DNA of 64,000 nt from Allofournierella_A excrementavium (lineage in GTDB: Bacteria > Bacillota > Clostridia > Oscillospirales > Ruminococcaceae). How positions within the stretch are numbered: position 1 is the stretch's first letter; each line of letters starts with the position of its first letter. Shown here in pieces: positions 6,851-15,830 of the stretch. A program made the translations under genes and the position numbers. The DNA is taken from the NCBI GenBank assembly GCA_019120375.1, contig DWVE01000009.1:10002-74001 (forward strand), in the 5' to 3' direction. The notes under the pieces were generated by a model. The model worked only from the letters and a program-made list of their open reading frames with translations, was not told the DNA's origin and made no database searches.

Positions 6851-8684
6851 AACAGGCACCTCCCACGAATTTATTGGCCCCGCAGGCGCTGCACTTGCGG
6901 TTGCAGGGCGGGGTGGTCTGGGCGGCCATCGCCTTCCGGTACTCCCGCACCAGGAAATCGTGGCTCACGCCGTAGTCCATGTGGCTCCAGGGGGTGACTT
7001 CGTCCAGCCCGATGAAGCGGTTGGCATAAAACGCGGTGTCCAGCCCGCACTCGGCAAAAGCCTCCATCCAGCGGTCGTAGTGGAAGCACTCGTCCCAGCC
7101 GTCGAAGAAGCAGCCCTTGCGGTAGGCGGTCTCCAGCACCCGGCCCAGTCGGCGGTCACCCTTGGCGAACACCGCCTCCAAAAAGCTGATGGAGCTGTCG
7201 TGATAGTTCACGTGGATCTTCTTGCTGTGCACGCTGTGAAGCAGATGCTGCTGCTTTTCCTTCAGCTGTTCCTCGGTGTCCTGCGGGACGAACTGGAAGG
7301 GGGTGTGGGGCTTGGGCACAAAGCAGGCCACGCTGATGGTCACCTGCACGCTCTTTCCCTTGGGCTTGTCCGGGTTAGCGTAATAGAGGTCCACCACCTT
7401 CTGGGCGGTGTCGGCGATGCCCTCGATATCCTCCATGGTCTCGGTGGGCAGACCCATCATGAAGTAGAGCTTCACCGAGGTGTAGCCCGCCTTGAAGGCC
7501 AGGGAGCAGGTGCGCTCGATCTCCGGCCAGGTGACGTTCTTGTTGATGACGTCCCGCAGGCGCTGGGTGCCCGCCTCCGGCGCGAAGGTCAGGCCGGTCT
7601 TGCGCACCCGGTTGGTCTTCTCCACCAGACTTTCGCTGAAGTTGTCGATGCGCAGCGAGGGCAGCGAAAGGCTCACATGCTCGTCCTTGGTCCAGGTGAG
7701 CAGGTCGTCCAAAAGCGGCTCCAGCTGGCTGTGGTCAGAGGTGGACAGGCTGGTGAGGCTGATCTCCTCATAGCCGGTGTTGTCGCACAGCTGACGGGCG
7801 GCCTCGTTCAGCTTGTCCGCGCTGCGCTGGCGCATGGGCCGGTACAAGAAACCCGCCTGACAGAACCGGCAGCCGCGCACGCATCCGCGCAGCACCTCGA
7901 TCTGAGCGCGGTCATGCACCGCACCCACCATGGGCACCACGAAGTGGGTGGGCGGGGTCTGGCTGTCCATATCCCGGATGACCGCCTTGGTGATGACGGC
8001 GGGGGCCGCGGGGTCGTTGGGGGTGATGGCTTTCACCCGGCCGTCCTCGTGATAGGTCACATCATAGAAAGAAGGCACGTAGCAGCCGGGCACGGCGGCG
8101 ATGCGGCGAAGCACCTCTTTCTTGGGCAGGCCTTCCCGCTTGGCCTCCTCCACGATGCGGCAGACGTGGGGCAGCTGCTCTTCCCCTTCGCCCAGCATCA
8201 TCATGTCGATGAAGTCCGCCAGGGGCTCGCCGTTGCAGACGCAGGGCCCGCCCGCCACGATGAGCGGCCACTCCTCGCCCCGGTCCTCCGCCCGCAGGGG
8301 GATGCCCGCCATGTCCAGCATGGCGAGGATGTTGCTGTAAGACAGCTCATATTGCAAGGTGAAGCCCACGATGTCGAAGTCGGTGAGAGGGTCCTTGCTC
8401 TCCAGCGCGTAGAGCGGCAGGTCCACCCGCTCCATCTCCGCTTTCATGTCCACCCAGGGCATGAAGGCGCGCTCGCACCACCAGTTGGGCTGCTGGTTCA
8501 AGAGCTCATAGAGAATTTTCATGCCCAAAAAGGACATGCCCACCTCGTAGGTGTCGGGGAAGCAGAAGGCAAAGCGCAGGTCCACCTGTGCCTTGTTCTT
8601 GATAATGCAGCCCGGCTCGCCGCCGGTATAGCGGCCCGGCTTCTGCACATGGGCCAGCGCCTCTTTCAATTTCGGGTCAAACAA
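6822..8684 (-). CDS. TIGR03960 B12-binding-like radical SAM protein
   Basis: A 620-residue radical SAM enzyme of the TIGR03960 family, substrate unknown. The N-terminal half has a B12-binding-like fold (FCFPDTYEVGMSFLGMKILY, LIVAGGPCVCNGEPLADF). The iron-sulfur cysteines are in LRGCVRGCRFCQAGF (CX3CX2C). A C-terminal cysteine set (CNRKCSACGANKF) may hold a second metal. The start is taken as TTG 8684, 7 nt behind GGAGG. A GC hairpin lies in its leader and a consensus promoter further up. Confidence 0.9.
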   Translation of the reverse strand: MFDPKLKEALAHVQKPGRYTGGEPGCIIKNKAQVDLRFAFCFPDTYEVGMSFLGMKILYELLNQQPNWWCERAFMPWVDMKAEMERVDLPLYALESKDPLTDFDIVGFTLQYELSYSNILAMLDMAGIPLRAEDRGEEWPLIVAGGPCVCNGEPLADFIDMMMLGEGEEQLPHVCRIVEEAKREGLPKKEVLRRIAAVPGCYVPSFYDVTYHEDGRVKAITPNDPAAPAVITKAVIRDMDSQTPPTHFVVPMVGAVHDRAQIEVLRGCVRGCRFCQAGFLYRPMRQRSADKLNEAARQLCDNTGYEEISLTSLSTSDHSQLEPLLDDLLTWTKDEHVSLSLPSLRIDNFSESLVEKTNRVRKTGLTFAPEAGTQRLRDVINKNVTWPEIERTCSLAFKAGYTSVKLYFMMGLPTETMEDIEGIADTAQKVVDLYYANPDKPKGKSVQVTISVACFVPKPHTPFQFVPQDTEEQLKEKQQHLLHSVHSKKIHVNYHDSSISFLEAVFAKGDRRLGRVLETAYRKGCFFDGWDECFHYDRWMEAFAECGLDTAFYANRFIGLDEVTPWSHMDYGVSHDFLVREYRKAMAAQTTPPCNRKCSACGANKFVGGACFDYSKDLVH

Positions 8685-8701
8685 AGCGGTTCCTCCATCA
8701 C

Positions 8702-8723
8702 ATGCGCCGCAAAAAGGCGGCGC
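8702..8723 (-). other. Stable hairpin in the radical-SAM leader
   Basis: TGCGCCGC/GCGGCGCA, 8 bp around a 6-base loop, lies just upstream of the ribosome site of the radical SAM gene and well past its -10. No U-run follows, so it is not a typical terminator. It could affect translation or mRNA stability. Confidence 0.5.
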
Positions 8724-8742
8724 ACAGGTTTGATTCCTGTTT

Positions 8743-8771
8743 ATTGTACCCGATTCGACCCGCAAATGCAA
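8743..8771 (-). promoter_or_regulatory. Promoter of the TIGR03960-TIGR03936 operon
   Basis: TTGCAT (8766-8771), 17 nt, TACAAT (8743-8748) on the minus strand, near consensus. The -35 touches the stop codon of the M50 gene, so the radical SAM pair is a separate transcription unit. Confidence 0.75.
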
Positions 8772-9191
8772 TCACGGCAGGACACTTTGCAGCATCCTTC
8801 GCCCGTCCAGGTCGCCCAATGGCAGCAGATTGAACAGCCCGGTGGCAAGATTTGCCGCCGCGAAGAAGTAGCCCCAGTAGCTTGCGGCCAGCTGCATCCG
8901 GCCAAGGGCTGCGCCGCACAGCAGAAGATTGGTCAGCGGCCCGGCCAGCGCCAGCAAAAAGGTCTGGCGGCGGGAAAGGCGCGCCGCAGAGGCGTCCAGC
9001 CCGATGCCCCGCAGTGAAAAGGAGAGCGCCGGCAGAGTTCTCGTCATGGCCAGCCACGCCGCCACATGGCCGCACTCGTGCAGCAGCGCCGCCAGCAGCC
9101 CCACCCGCACAAGGCCGCTGTGGTCCCGGTAAAGCACGAACCACAGCGCCGCCAGCAGCAGCACCGGTTGGCGCAAGCGCAGATGCCTCAT
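8772..9191 (-). CDS. Minimal M50 (site-2) protease, SpoIVFB-like
   Basis: A 139-residue integral membrane metalloprotease. The zinc motif is HECGH (residues 38-42) in a hydrophobic helix. The third ligand motif NLLPLGDLDG (121-130) matches the family's N-x2-P-x4-LDG. The middle helix LALAGPLTNLLLCGAAL fits the family fold. Bacillus SpoIVFB, which cleaves pro-sigma-K, is about twice as long with a C-terminal CBS domain; here only the protease core remains. The ATG overlaps the stop of the M23 gene (ATGA), as in the spoIVFA-spoIVFB pair. A role in sporulation is inferred from pairing only. Confidence 0.85.
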   Translation of the reverse strand: MRHLRLRQPVLLLAALWFVLYRDHSGLVRVGLLAALLHECGHVAAWLAMTRTLPALSFSLRGIGLDASAARLSRRQTFLLALAGPLTNLLLCGAALGRMQLAASYWGYFFAAANLATGLFNLLPLGDLDGRRMLQSVLP

Positions 9192-10039
9192 GTCAGCCCC
9201 AGCGCCTTGTCCGGGTCGTAGCGCACTCCATCGCAAAGCAGCTCGAAATGCAGGTGGGGTCCGGTGACCATGCCGGTCTGCCCCACCGTGCCCAGGACGG
9301 TGCTCTCATCCACCGTCTCCCCCTGGCGCACGAACACATACTGCATATGGCAGTAGCGGGTGGTCACACCGTTACTGTGGAGGATGACCACATTGTTGCC
9401 GTAGGAATCGCTGTATTCGCTTTTCTGCACCACACCGCCGGCCGCGGGCCGGATGGGCGTGCCCTCGGCGGCGGCCAGGTCCACGCCGGTGTGAAAGTCG
9501 CTTTTGCCGGTGACCGGATGCTTGCGCCAGCCATAGTCCGAGGTGATATAAAAGCTTTCCAGCGGGAGCGCCAGTTCAAAGGGCGGCTGATAGGACTTTG
9601 TGGAGTTTCCCTCCGGCACGAAGGGCCAGAAGGACGCCAGCTGCCCGCCCGCGCCGGTGAGCTCGGGAGCCTGCTCATCGTCGGGCTGATGCGCGCCGGT
9701 GACCTGCTCCAGCCGGGCCATGACCTCCAGGGCGCCCGCCTGCAGGCCGCTCACCGTCTCGGAGGTGAACTTGAGCAGCTGCTCCTGCCCGTTCAGCTCC
9801 ACCCCGCTGTCCATCGCGGCGCGGAAGGCATTACCGCACTGCCGGTAGGCCTCGGGCGCAACACGGCTCATTGCCAGAACCGCGGCCGTCGCCAGCAGAC
9901 AGAGCAGCACCTGCACCCGCAGGATATAGTTCGGCCGCTGTTTTTCCTTGGGGGTGAGAGGCGGCGTGAGCGCAGCCTTCATCTCCCCCGCCTGCGGCAG
10001 GATGGGCGGATATTGTATTTCCTGTGCTTTCTCCCACAT
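9188..10039 (-). CDS. M23 metallopeptidase with one membrane span, SpoIVFA-like
   Basis: A 283-residue membrane-anchored protein. A cytoplasmic stretch (about 1-42) and one span (VQVLLCLLATAAVLAM) precede a linker and a C-terminal LytM/M23 domain. Residues matching the zinc site are present: His and Asp in DFHTGVDLAA, His in RYCHMQY, and HxH in GPHLHFEL. GWRKHPVTG is typical of M23. Bacillus SpoIVFA, regulator of SpoIVFB, has a degenerate M23 domain; this one looks catalytically complete. Start ATG 10039 has an AGAGGAG site. Co-translated with the M50 gene. Confidence 0.85.
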   Translation of the reverse strand: MWEKAQEIQYPPILPQAGEMKAALTPPLTPKEKQRPNYILRVQVLLCLLATAAVLAMSRVAPEAYRQCGNAFRAAMDSGVELNGQEQLLKFTSETVSGLQAGALEVMARLEQVTGAHQPDDEQAPELTGAGGQLASFWPFVPEGNSTKSYQPPFELALPLESFYITSDYGWRKHPVTGKSDFHTGVDLAAAEGTPIRPAAGGVVQKSEYSDSYGNNVVILHSNGVTTRYCHMQYVFVRQGETVDESTVLGTVGQTGMVTGPHLHFELLCDGVRYDPDKALGLT

Positions 10040-10125
10040 GGTGTACGGCTCCTCTTTTCCCTGTGCGTTCTTTTCTATTCTTATGCGCTGTACACAGAAA
10101 AAATAGCACGTCCACAAAACGCGAA

Positions 10126-10159
10126 AACGGCGGGGCCGCTTTGCAGCGGCCCCGCCGTT
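10126..10159 (-). terminator. Terminator-like hairpin after the amidase gene
   Basis: A perfect 15-bp stem (left arm 10126-10140, right arm 10145-10159) with loop TTGC, four nt past the amidase stop codon. The minus strand continues TTTTCGCGTTTTG, a broken U-tract. It separates the amidase from the M23-M50 pair. Confidence 0.7.
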
Positions 10160-10163
10160 CATC

Positions 10164-12980
10164 TCACAGCATGGAGTTCAGTGTGCTTTGGATCGCGTCG
10201 GCGATGGAAGTGGCGATGGCGTTCTTGTAGCTGTCGCTCTGAAGCTTGCTCAGCTCGTCCGGGTTTGTGAGGAAGCCGCATTCCACCAGCACAGCCGGGA
10301 AGTCCATGTGGGTGGTGACGCGATACGCGCCGTATTTGTCTCCCCGGTTGGTGGTGCCCAGCGCCCCGGCCACCGCGCCGGACAGGTTCGCCGCCAGCTG
10401 GCGGGAGTAGGGATTGAAGTAGTACACCTCTGTGCCCTTCGCGCTGGAAACGCCGGCGTTGTGATGGATGCTCACGAACAGATGCGGGCTGAAGCTCTGA
10501 GACTGGCTGACCCGGCTGTCCAGCGAGACGTAGCTGGAAGTGTCGGTCACCTGCACCGTGGCGCCGCGGCTGCGGAGGATGTCCGCCACGCGGTTGGCAA
10601 TGTCGGCGTTGAGGGTCTTCTCGGTGTACATGCCGCTGATGGAGGTGCCGCCGTCGTAGCCGCCGTGGCCGGGGTCAAGATAGATCTTCGCGCCGGAGAG
10701 CCCGTTCGGGATCTGGTTGAAGCGGAACACAAGGTTATCGCCGTCGTAGTAAGCCCGGTAGCCCAGGAAGGAGCCCGCCTTGCGCAGATCGAAACGGATC
10801 ACCGTGTCGTTGCCCTGCTGGGAGAGGCTCACCCCGCTGAGCAGGTTATTGGATGCAAGGCTGGGGGCGGCGGTGTCGGCGCGGGTGTCCTTGAGAGTGA
10901 CCACCATGCTGGTGGCCCCGGAGAAGCTGTTGACGCCGCCGGAGGAGGAATACCCCACCCCGTCAAAGGACACGGTATAGGCGGTCTTGCGGCCGGAGCG
11001 GGCAAAGCTGACATAGACATACTGCCCGTCCGCCCAGCTGGACGCCCCGCTCAGCGAGGACATCTGCCACTCCGCCTCGCCCAGGCTGCTCACCGAAGAG
11101 GCGCTCACCCGCACGCCGCTGCCCAGGATATAGTACTCACCGCTGCCATAGGTATCGTCATAATAAGTAAGCTTGTCGCTGACGATGTAATCCACCGTGC
11201 CCTTGGGCAGCGGGAAACAGCTGCCGTTGGGGTCGTTGTTCAGAACGCCCGCAGGGTAAGTGCGGGCCTGACTGGCGGTGACTTCCACCAGATGGCCCTT
11301 CTGCCCTTCCACATTGGGCGCCTGCTGAGGCAGCGCCGCCACATACACCCGCGCGCCGCTGGCCGACTGGGTGACGCCGGACCAAGTGCCGCTGACGGTG
11401 ATGTTGCCCACGTCCTGCTGGCTCTCGGTGGCCGCGGGAACGGTGATGGTGCCCTTGTATGGCACATAGCTGGAGGTGTTGCCGTCCGCCGAATCGCCGG
11501 TGAGCTCCTGCTCGGTGAGGGTCACGCTGGAGCCGCCCAGGCTGGCGGTGATGGTGGAACCGGAGTAGGCCATGACGGTGATGCCCACCTGAGTGGAGCC
11601 TTCCACCGTCATGCTGCCGGAGGGCGAGACCTCCTGGATGATGACCACCTCGCGGGTGATCTTGTAGACAACGGATTTCTCCTTGTGCTCAAAGGTGAAG
11701 GTGTTGAGCCCGGGTTCCAGGTCCATCTCCACGCTGAACACGCCTTCGCTGTTGCGCTGCAGTTCCTTGCCGTTGAGGGTCAGCGGGAAGTTGGGGTCGG
11801 AAGCGCCGTAGAAGTTCACCTGGAGCTCCTGGGTGGTATAGGTGCGCTTTTCCGGGGTGCTGACGGTCAGGTCGGTGAGGATGTCCTGCTCCTCGATCTG
11901 GTCCGCGTAATAGCGCAGCAACACGTCGGTGGAGCCGCCCACGTTCTGTTCCAGCGCACTGAGGGAACCATAGGCCGCACCCACGCAGCCATCCACCGCC
12001 CGGGTCTCGATGATCTGACGCATCACCTGATCCGGCGCTTTCCAGCCGGGTTCGTCGCCGCCCAGCCGGTCGTTGCAGATCCAGGCGGAAACGCCCGCCC
12101 CGTGCTGTGAGGCCGTCTGCGCCCACCAGGTGAGCACCGTCTTGAAGTTCTGGGCTTCATCGGTGAGGGAGCCGGTGCAGCGCACCATCACCTGATCGAC
12201 GTCGGCCCAGGCGAAGATGGCGTTCAGGTCCACATAGCCGTCGGCGGACATCTCAAACTCCGCCGATGTGGCACTGCCCGCAGGGTCGGTGGACTGGTTG
12301 GCCCACACCGGGTCGGTCACAAGACCGAACACCGCGTCCGGCTTTGCGCCCTTCACCGCTGCGGATGCGTTCACAACGAGGGAACTGACACATTCCCGCA
12401 CCCAGTTGTCATAGCCCATGGACGCGCCCTCGCTGCGGTAGAGGCTCATGCTCTCGGCGGTCTTCTGGTTGTAATAGCCGGTCAGGTAAACGCCGTCGGG
12501 CTGGCAGCTGCCCACCATCTCGCCCAGAACAGCGGCGGTGGTCAGGATGGCCGAGGCGCTCAGGTTTGCGCGGGCGCCATACTGTCCCTGTTCGTCCAGT
12601 CCGCAGGAAGCATCGAAAATCACATAAAAGGCAAGCCTCTGCCCCCGTGCCGCCTCGGCCGCATAACCAAGCAGATCATAATCGCAGGCCATCGGCCAGC
12701 TTTCGCCGGCAAAAAGCGCCCCGTCGGCGGTATTGGCGGGCATCAGCACAGCGTTCATGCCGTACTCCGCTATCTTTGCCAGCGCCGCGTCCAGCTGTGC
12801 CTTGCACTCGCTCTCCCCGGCGGCCGGATCAAAATCCTGCCCAGCCTGGAGGACCACCGCCTTCATCTCGGTCGTGGACGCTGCCTGCGTCGTGGTCTCT
12901 TCTTCAGCAAAAACCGCGCCGCTGCCCAGCAGCATCGTGCAGATCAGTCCGGCGGCGATCCGCCGCAGTGTGCGCTGCAC
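10164..12980 (-). CDS. Secreted amidase with GHL10-like N-terminal domain
   Basis: A 938-residue exported cell-wall enzyme. A signal peptide (MQRTLRRIAAGL...GSGAVFA) leads into a region like family-10 glycosyl-hydrolase-like (GHL10) domains (KAVVLQAGQDFDP, YGMNAVLMPANT, DGVYLTGYY). Beta-rich bacterial cadherin/Ig-like segments follow. An Amidase_3 domain occupies about residues 765-938. It has all zinc and catalytic residues: H772 (DPGHGG), E787 (YTEKTLN), H839 (SIHHNA) and E900 (LVECGF). It should cut the N-acetylmuramoyl-L-alanine bond. Start GTG 12980 is 7 nt behind GGAGG; an in-frame upstream ATG would put that site inside the gene. Confidence 0.88.
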   Translation of the reverse strand: MQRTLRRIAAGLICTMLLGSGAVFAEEETTTQAASTTEMKAVVLQAGQDFDPAAGESECKAQLDAALAKIAEYGMNAVLMPANTADGALFAGESWPMACDYDLLGYAAEAARGQRLAFYVIFDASCGLDEQGQYGARANLSASAILTTAAVLGEMVGSCQPDGVYLTGYYNQKTAESMSLYRSEGASMGYDNWVRECVSSLVVNASAAVKGAKPDAVFGLVTDPVWANQSTDPAGSATSAEFEMSADGYVDLNAIFAWADVDQVMVRCTGSLTDEAQNFKTVLTWWAQTASQHGAGVSAWICNDRLGGDEPGWKAPDQVMRQIIETRAVDGCVGAAYGSLSALEQNVGGSTDVLLRYYADQIEEQDILTDLTVSTPEKRTYTTQELQVNFYGASDPNFPLTLNGKELQRNSEGVFSVEMDLEPGLNTFTFEHKEKSVVYKITREVVIIQEVSPSGSMTVEGSTQVGITVMAYSGSTITASLGGSSVTLTEQELTGDSADGNTSSYVPYKGTITVPAATESQQDVGNITVSGTWSGVTQSASGARVYVAALPQQAPNVEGQKGHLVEVTASQARTYPAGVLNNDPNGSCFPLPKGTVDYIVSDKLTYYDDTYGSGEYYILGSGVRVSASSVSSLGEAEWQMSSLSGASSWADGQYVYVSFARSGRKTAYTVSFDGVGYSSSGGVNSFSGATSMVVTLKDTRADTAAPSLASNNLLSGVSLSQQGNDTVIRFDLRKAGSFLGYRAYYDGDNLVFRFNQIPNGLSGAKIYLDPGHGGYDGGTSISGMYTEKTLNADIANRVADILRSRGATVQVTDTSSYVSLDSRVSQSQSFSPHLFVSIHHNAGVSSAKGTEVYYFNPYSRQLAANLSGAVAGALGTTNRGDKYGAYRVTTHMDFPAVLVECGFLTNPDELSKLQSDSYKNAIATSIADAIQSTLNSML

Positions 12981-13026
12981 ATGCCCACCTCCCTTCATAA
13001 TAACTTGTATTTCTTGTCATACCCCC

Positions 13027-13055
13027 ATACTATACGGTTTTTGGGACAAAATCAA
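13027..13055 (-). promoter_or_regulatory. Probable amidase promoter
   Basis: TTGATT (13050-13055), 17 nt, TAGTAT (13027-13032) on the minus strand, about 45 nt before the amidase start. It sits in the AT-rich half of the 208-bp gap between the amidase and ppk. Confidence 0.5.
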
Positions 13056-13138
13056 GCAAAAGGCGACATTTTTCCAGCTTTTCAATCTGTTTAGTATAAT
13101 GGCTTTACAGGTCGATTGTATCGCGATTTTGCGCAAGA

Positions 13139-13172
13139 AAAAGCCGAACACCTGTAAAGGCGTTCGGCTTTT
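13139..13172 (-). terminator. ppk terminator
   Basis: AAAAGCCGAAC/GTTCGGCTTTT, an 11-bp stem with an inner CC/GG pairing, ending in TTTT on the minus strand 17 nt past the ppk stop. This ends the HhH-ppk operon. Confidence 0.75.
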
Positions 13173-13188
13173 CATCGTGCAATTCTGT

Positions 13189-15348
13189 TCAGTCGCGGTG
13201 CAGCCAGCTGCGCAGCTTGTTCCAGAAGCCGCCGGAGGCCGGCGCTTCCTTGCCTGCCCTTTTGTCGGGTGCGGCGGGCGCTGTGGCAGTGAATCCGTCC
13301 TTGAAATAGTTGTACAATTCCATCTGACTGTCCACCAAAGGCTGCCCTTCGGCGGGCTTCACCTTGGCATAGCTGCCGTCGGGGCGCATCTCTCTGGCGT
13401 TCACGTTGTCAGCCAGCTGCAGCTGCAGGATGTCCCAAAGCTGCTTTGCAATGGCGGGGTCGTCCACCCGGATGCCCACCTCCACCCGCCGCTCGGTGTT
13501 GCGGGTGAGGAAATCGCCCGAAGCCATGTAGATGCGCAGGTCTTCCCCTTCGCCAAAGGCGTAGATGCGGGAGTGTTCCAGATAGCGGCCCACGATGCTG
13601 CGGATGCGCAGATTGTCGGTCTGCCCCGGCAGGCCCGCCTGCACGCAGCAGATGCCGCGCACGATCATGTCGGTGGGCACCCCGGCCTGGGATGCCTCCA
13701 CCAGTTTTTCGATGATGTTCTTGTCACTGATGGAGTTGTTTTTCAGGATGATGCGGGCAGGTTGGCCCAGACGCGCCTTTTCGATCTCGGTGTCCATCTC
13801 TTTCAGCAGCACGCTCTTGAAATGCAGCGGCGCCACGATGAGGTGCTCGGTGTCGTCGGTGAGGCGCTCCACCGCCAGATTGTTGAAGACGGCGGCCGCC
13901 TCTTCGCCCACCTCCTGATTCGTGGTGACGAAGGAGAGGTCGGTGTACTGCTCGCTGGTCTTTTCGTTGTAGTTGCCGGTGCCGATCTGGGTGGTGTAGA
14001 AGTAGCGGCCCTTGCTGCGCCGGGTGATGAGGGTCAGTTTGGAGTGGACCTTGTAGTCATCCAGGCCATAAATAACGGTGCAGCCCGCTTCCTCCAGCTT
14101 TTTGGACCAGTCGATGTTGTTCTGCTCGTCAAACCGGGCCCGCAGCTCCACGATGGTGACCACTTCCTTGCCGTTTTCGGCAGCAGCCACCAGCGCCTGC
14201 ACGATCTGAGAGTTGTTGGCCATGCGGTAAAGGGTCATCTTGATGCTGACCACGTCCGGGTCGTAGGCCGCGGCCATCAGCATTTTGATGAAGGGGCGCA
14301 TGCTCTGGTAAGGGTAAGCGATGAGCACGTCCCGGTGCTTTGCCTCCTCGCCCAGCTTGAAGTTCGCGGGCGCCTGCATGGGCTTTGCCACCGGGTAAAA
14401 CAGGTCGGTGCGTCCGTCCGCCTGCAGACGAGCCGCCAGCTTGAAGTAGCAGGAGAGGTCCAGCGGGCTTTCCTGATAAAAGCACTGCTTTTCCGGCAGC
14501 ATCAGCTTTTCGCACAGGTATTTGGCCACTTCCTGGGGCGGCTCGTTCCAGAACTGCAGCCGCACGGCGGCCAGCTTGCGCCGTTTTTTCAGCAGTTCGC
14601 TCATCACCTGGCGGTAGTCGATGTCCTGGTCGAACATGCCCTCCTTCACGTCGATGTCCGCATTGCGGGTCACCCGGAAAAGGCATTTTTTCTGCAGCAT
14701 CCCCTTGGGGAAAACGAGGTCCGCAAAGCGCAGGATAAGCTCCTCCGCCAGACCGTAGAGCAGCTGCTCGTCCTTTTTCAGGTAGAGCATGCGGTCGAAC
14801 TGACTGCTGATGGGGATAAGGCCATAGGAGACCGCATCATCGCCCTTTGCCTTCAGGGTCGCGCAGAGGTAAATTTCCTGGTTGCGCAAGAACGGGAAGG
14901 GGTGGCGGTGGTCGATGATCTGAGGCGAAAGGACGGGCAGCATCTCATTCAGGAAATACTTTTTCCAAAAGCGCTCGTCCTCTTTGGTCAGGTTCTGGAA
15001 GTCGATGCGCACATAGCCCTGCTCGGCCAGATGCTGGCGCAGCTTTACCACGATCTTGTCGCACTGCTGCTGCAGGTCGGCGGTCTTGGGCATGATGGCC
15101 GCCAGCTGCTGGGCGGCGGTGAGTTTGGTCTTGTTGTCGGTGATCTCGTTTTTCAGCAGTGTGCGGTCATAGAGCGAACCCACCCGCACCATGAAAAACT
15201 CATCCAGATTGCTGCCGTAGATGGCAGTGAACTTCATCCGCTCCGCCAGCGGAACCGTTTTTTCCTTGCCCAGGGCCAGCACGCGCCGGTCAAAATCCAG
15301 CCAGCTCAGCTCCCGGTTGATGAATACGCTCTGACGTTGGGGTTCCAT
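13189..15348 (-). CDS. ppk1: Polyphosphate kinase 1
   Basis: Reversibly polymerises the gamma-phosphate of ATP into polyphosphate. It has 719 residues, normal for PPK1. The N-terminal domain begins FINRELSWLDFDRRVLA. The phosphorylated histidine is in KVHSKLTLITRR, and the second catalytic-domain histidine is in APLHFKSVLL. EQNNIDWSKKLEEAG and GTGNYNEKTSEQYTD are also typical. It follows the ComEA-like gene by 22 nt, so the two are probably co-transcribed. No exopolyphosphatase is adjacent. Confidence 0.97.
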   Translation of the reverse strand: MEPQRQSVFINRELSWLDFDRRVLALGKEKTVPLAERMKFTAIYGSNLDEFFMVRVGSLYDRTLLKNEITDNKTKLTAAQQLAAIMPKTADLQQQCDKIVVKLRQHLAEQGYVRIDFQNLTKEDERFWKKYFLNEMLPVLSPQIIDHRHPFPFLRNQEIYLCATLKAKGDDAVSYGLIPISSQFDRMLYLKKDEQLLYGLAEELILRFADLVFPKGMLQKKCLFRVTRNADIDVKEGMFDQDIDYRQVMSELLKKRRKLAAVRLQFWNEPPQEVAKYLCEKLMLPEKQCFYQESPLDLSCYFKLAARLQADGRTDLFYPVAKPMQAPANFKLGEEAKHRDVLIAYPYQSMRPFIKMLMAAAYDPDVVSIKMTLYRMANNSQIVQALVAAAENGKEVVTIVELRARFDEQNNIDWSKKLEEAGCTVIYGLDDYKVHSKLTLITRRSKGRYFYTTQIGTGNYNEKTSEQYTDLSFVTTNQEVGEEAAAVFNNLAVERLTDDTEHLIVAPLHFKSVLLKEMDTEIEKARLGQPARIILKNNSISDKNIIEKLVEASQAGVPTDMIVRGICCVQAGLPGQTDNLRIRSIVGRYLEHSRIYAFGEGEDLRIYMASGDFLTRNTERRVEVGIRVDDPAIAKQLWDILQLQLADNVNAREMRPDGSYAKVKPAEGQPLVDSQMELYNYFKDGFTATAPAAPDKRAGKEAPASGGFWNKLRSWLHRD

Positions 15349-15370
15349 CGTCAGTTTCCCTCCTCAAAAA

Positions 15371-15706
15371 TCATTCTCCGATGTAGAAATAGTCCCGCCA
15401 CGCATCCACGTCGCTGGTACTGACGCCGTCCACCAGCAGCAGCTGGTCCACGATGATGAAGCCGCCGAAGTCTTCCCGGTATTCCAGGATGGCCCGGGCC
15501 ATTTCCTCACCGATGCCGGGCACACTTTGAAGTTCCTCTTCCGTGGCGGTGTTCAGGTCCATCCGCAGCACCTGCTCCATCGAGAAAGGTTCGGGTGAGA
15601 CCGGCGCATAATCCGGCTGCCAGAACGGCGCATAACAGAAATAGCCTCCCAGAAGGATCGTTAATGCAGCGGCACAGCACGCGGCAGTCAACAGTGCCTT
15701 CTTCAT
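15371..15706 (-). CDS. ComEA-like helix-hairpin-helix protein
   Basis: A 111-residue protein with an N-terminal membrane anchor or signal (ALLTAACCAAALTILLGGYF) and a C-terminal helix-hairpin-helix DNA-binding domain. The HhH has DLNTATEEELQSVPGIGEE, then AILEYREDFGGF and LLLVDGVS. This is the domain of ComEA, the surface DNA receptor for transformation. It is much shorter than Bacillus ComEA, and no comEB or comEC is nearby. A competence role is therefore only a possibility. It has its own promoter and precedes ppk. Confidence 0.82.
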   Translation of the reverse strand: MKKALLTAACCAAALTILLGGYFCYAPFWQPDYAPVSPEPFSMEQVLRMDLNTATEEELQSVPGIGEEMARAILEYREDFGGFIIVDQLLLVDGVSTSDVDAWRDYFYIGE

Positions 15707-15740
15707 GCAGTACTTCCCCCATTTCGGAGTTTACAGAGTC

Positions 15741-15769
15741 ATTATAGCATATCTTCCCATTGCGAAAAA
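15741..15769 (-). promoter_or_regulatory. Promoter of the HhH-ppk operon (extended -10)
   Basis: TGCTATAAT gives a perfect -10 (15741-15746) with a TGn extension. TTTTTC lies 17 nt further as a weak -35. It is about 35 nt before the HhH start codon. Confidence 0.6.
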
Positions 15770-15782
15770 CCGAAATCTTTGT

Positions 15783-15814
15783 AAAAAAAGCCCGTTGGCG
15801 CAACAAAAACGGGC
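15783..15814 (-). terminator. Terminator after the HAD phosphatase gene
   Basis: GCCCGTT/AACGGGC stem with an 11-base loop followed by TTTTTTT on the minus strand. It marks the end of the long sepF-to-HAD transcription series. Confidence 0.85.
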
Positions 15815-15830
15815 GTCAAGGGGCTTTGGG

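Noticed and set aside
8702..8723. Leader hairpin of the radical SAM gene as a riboswitch
   Set aside because: It is a single 8-bp stem with no expression-platform partner or known aptamer core.
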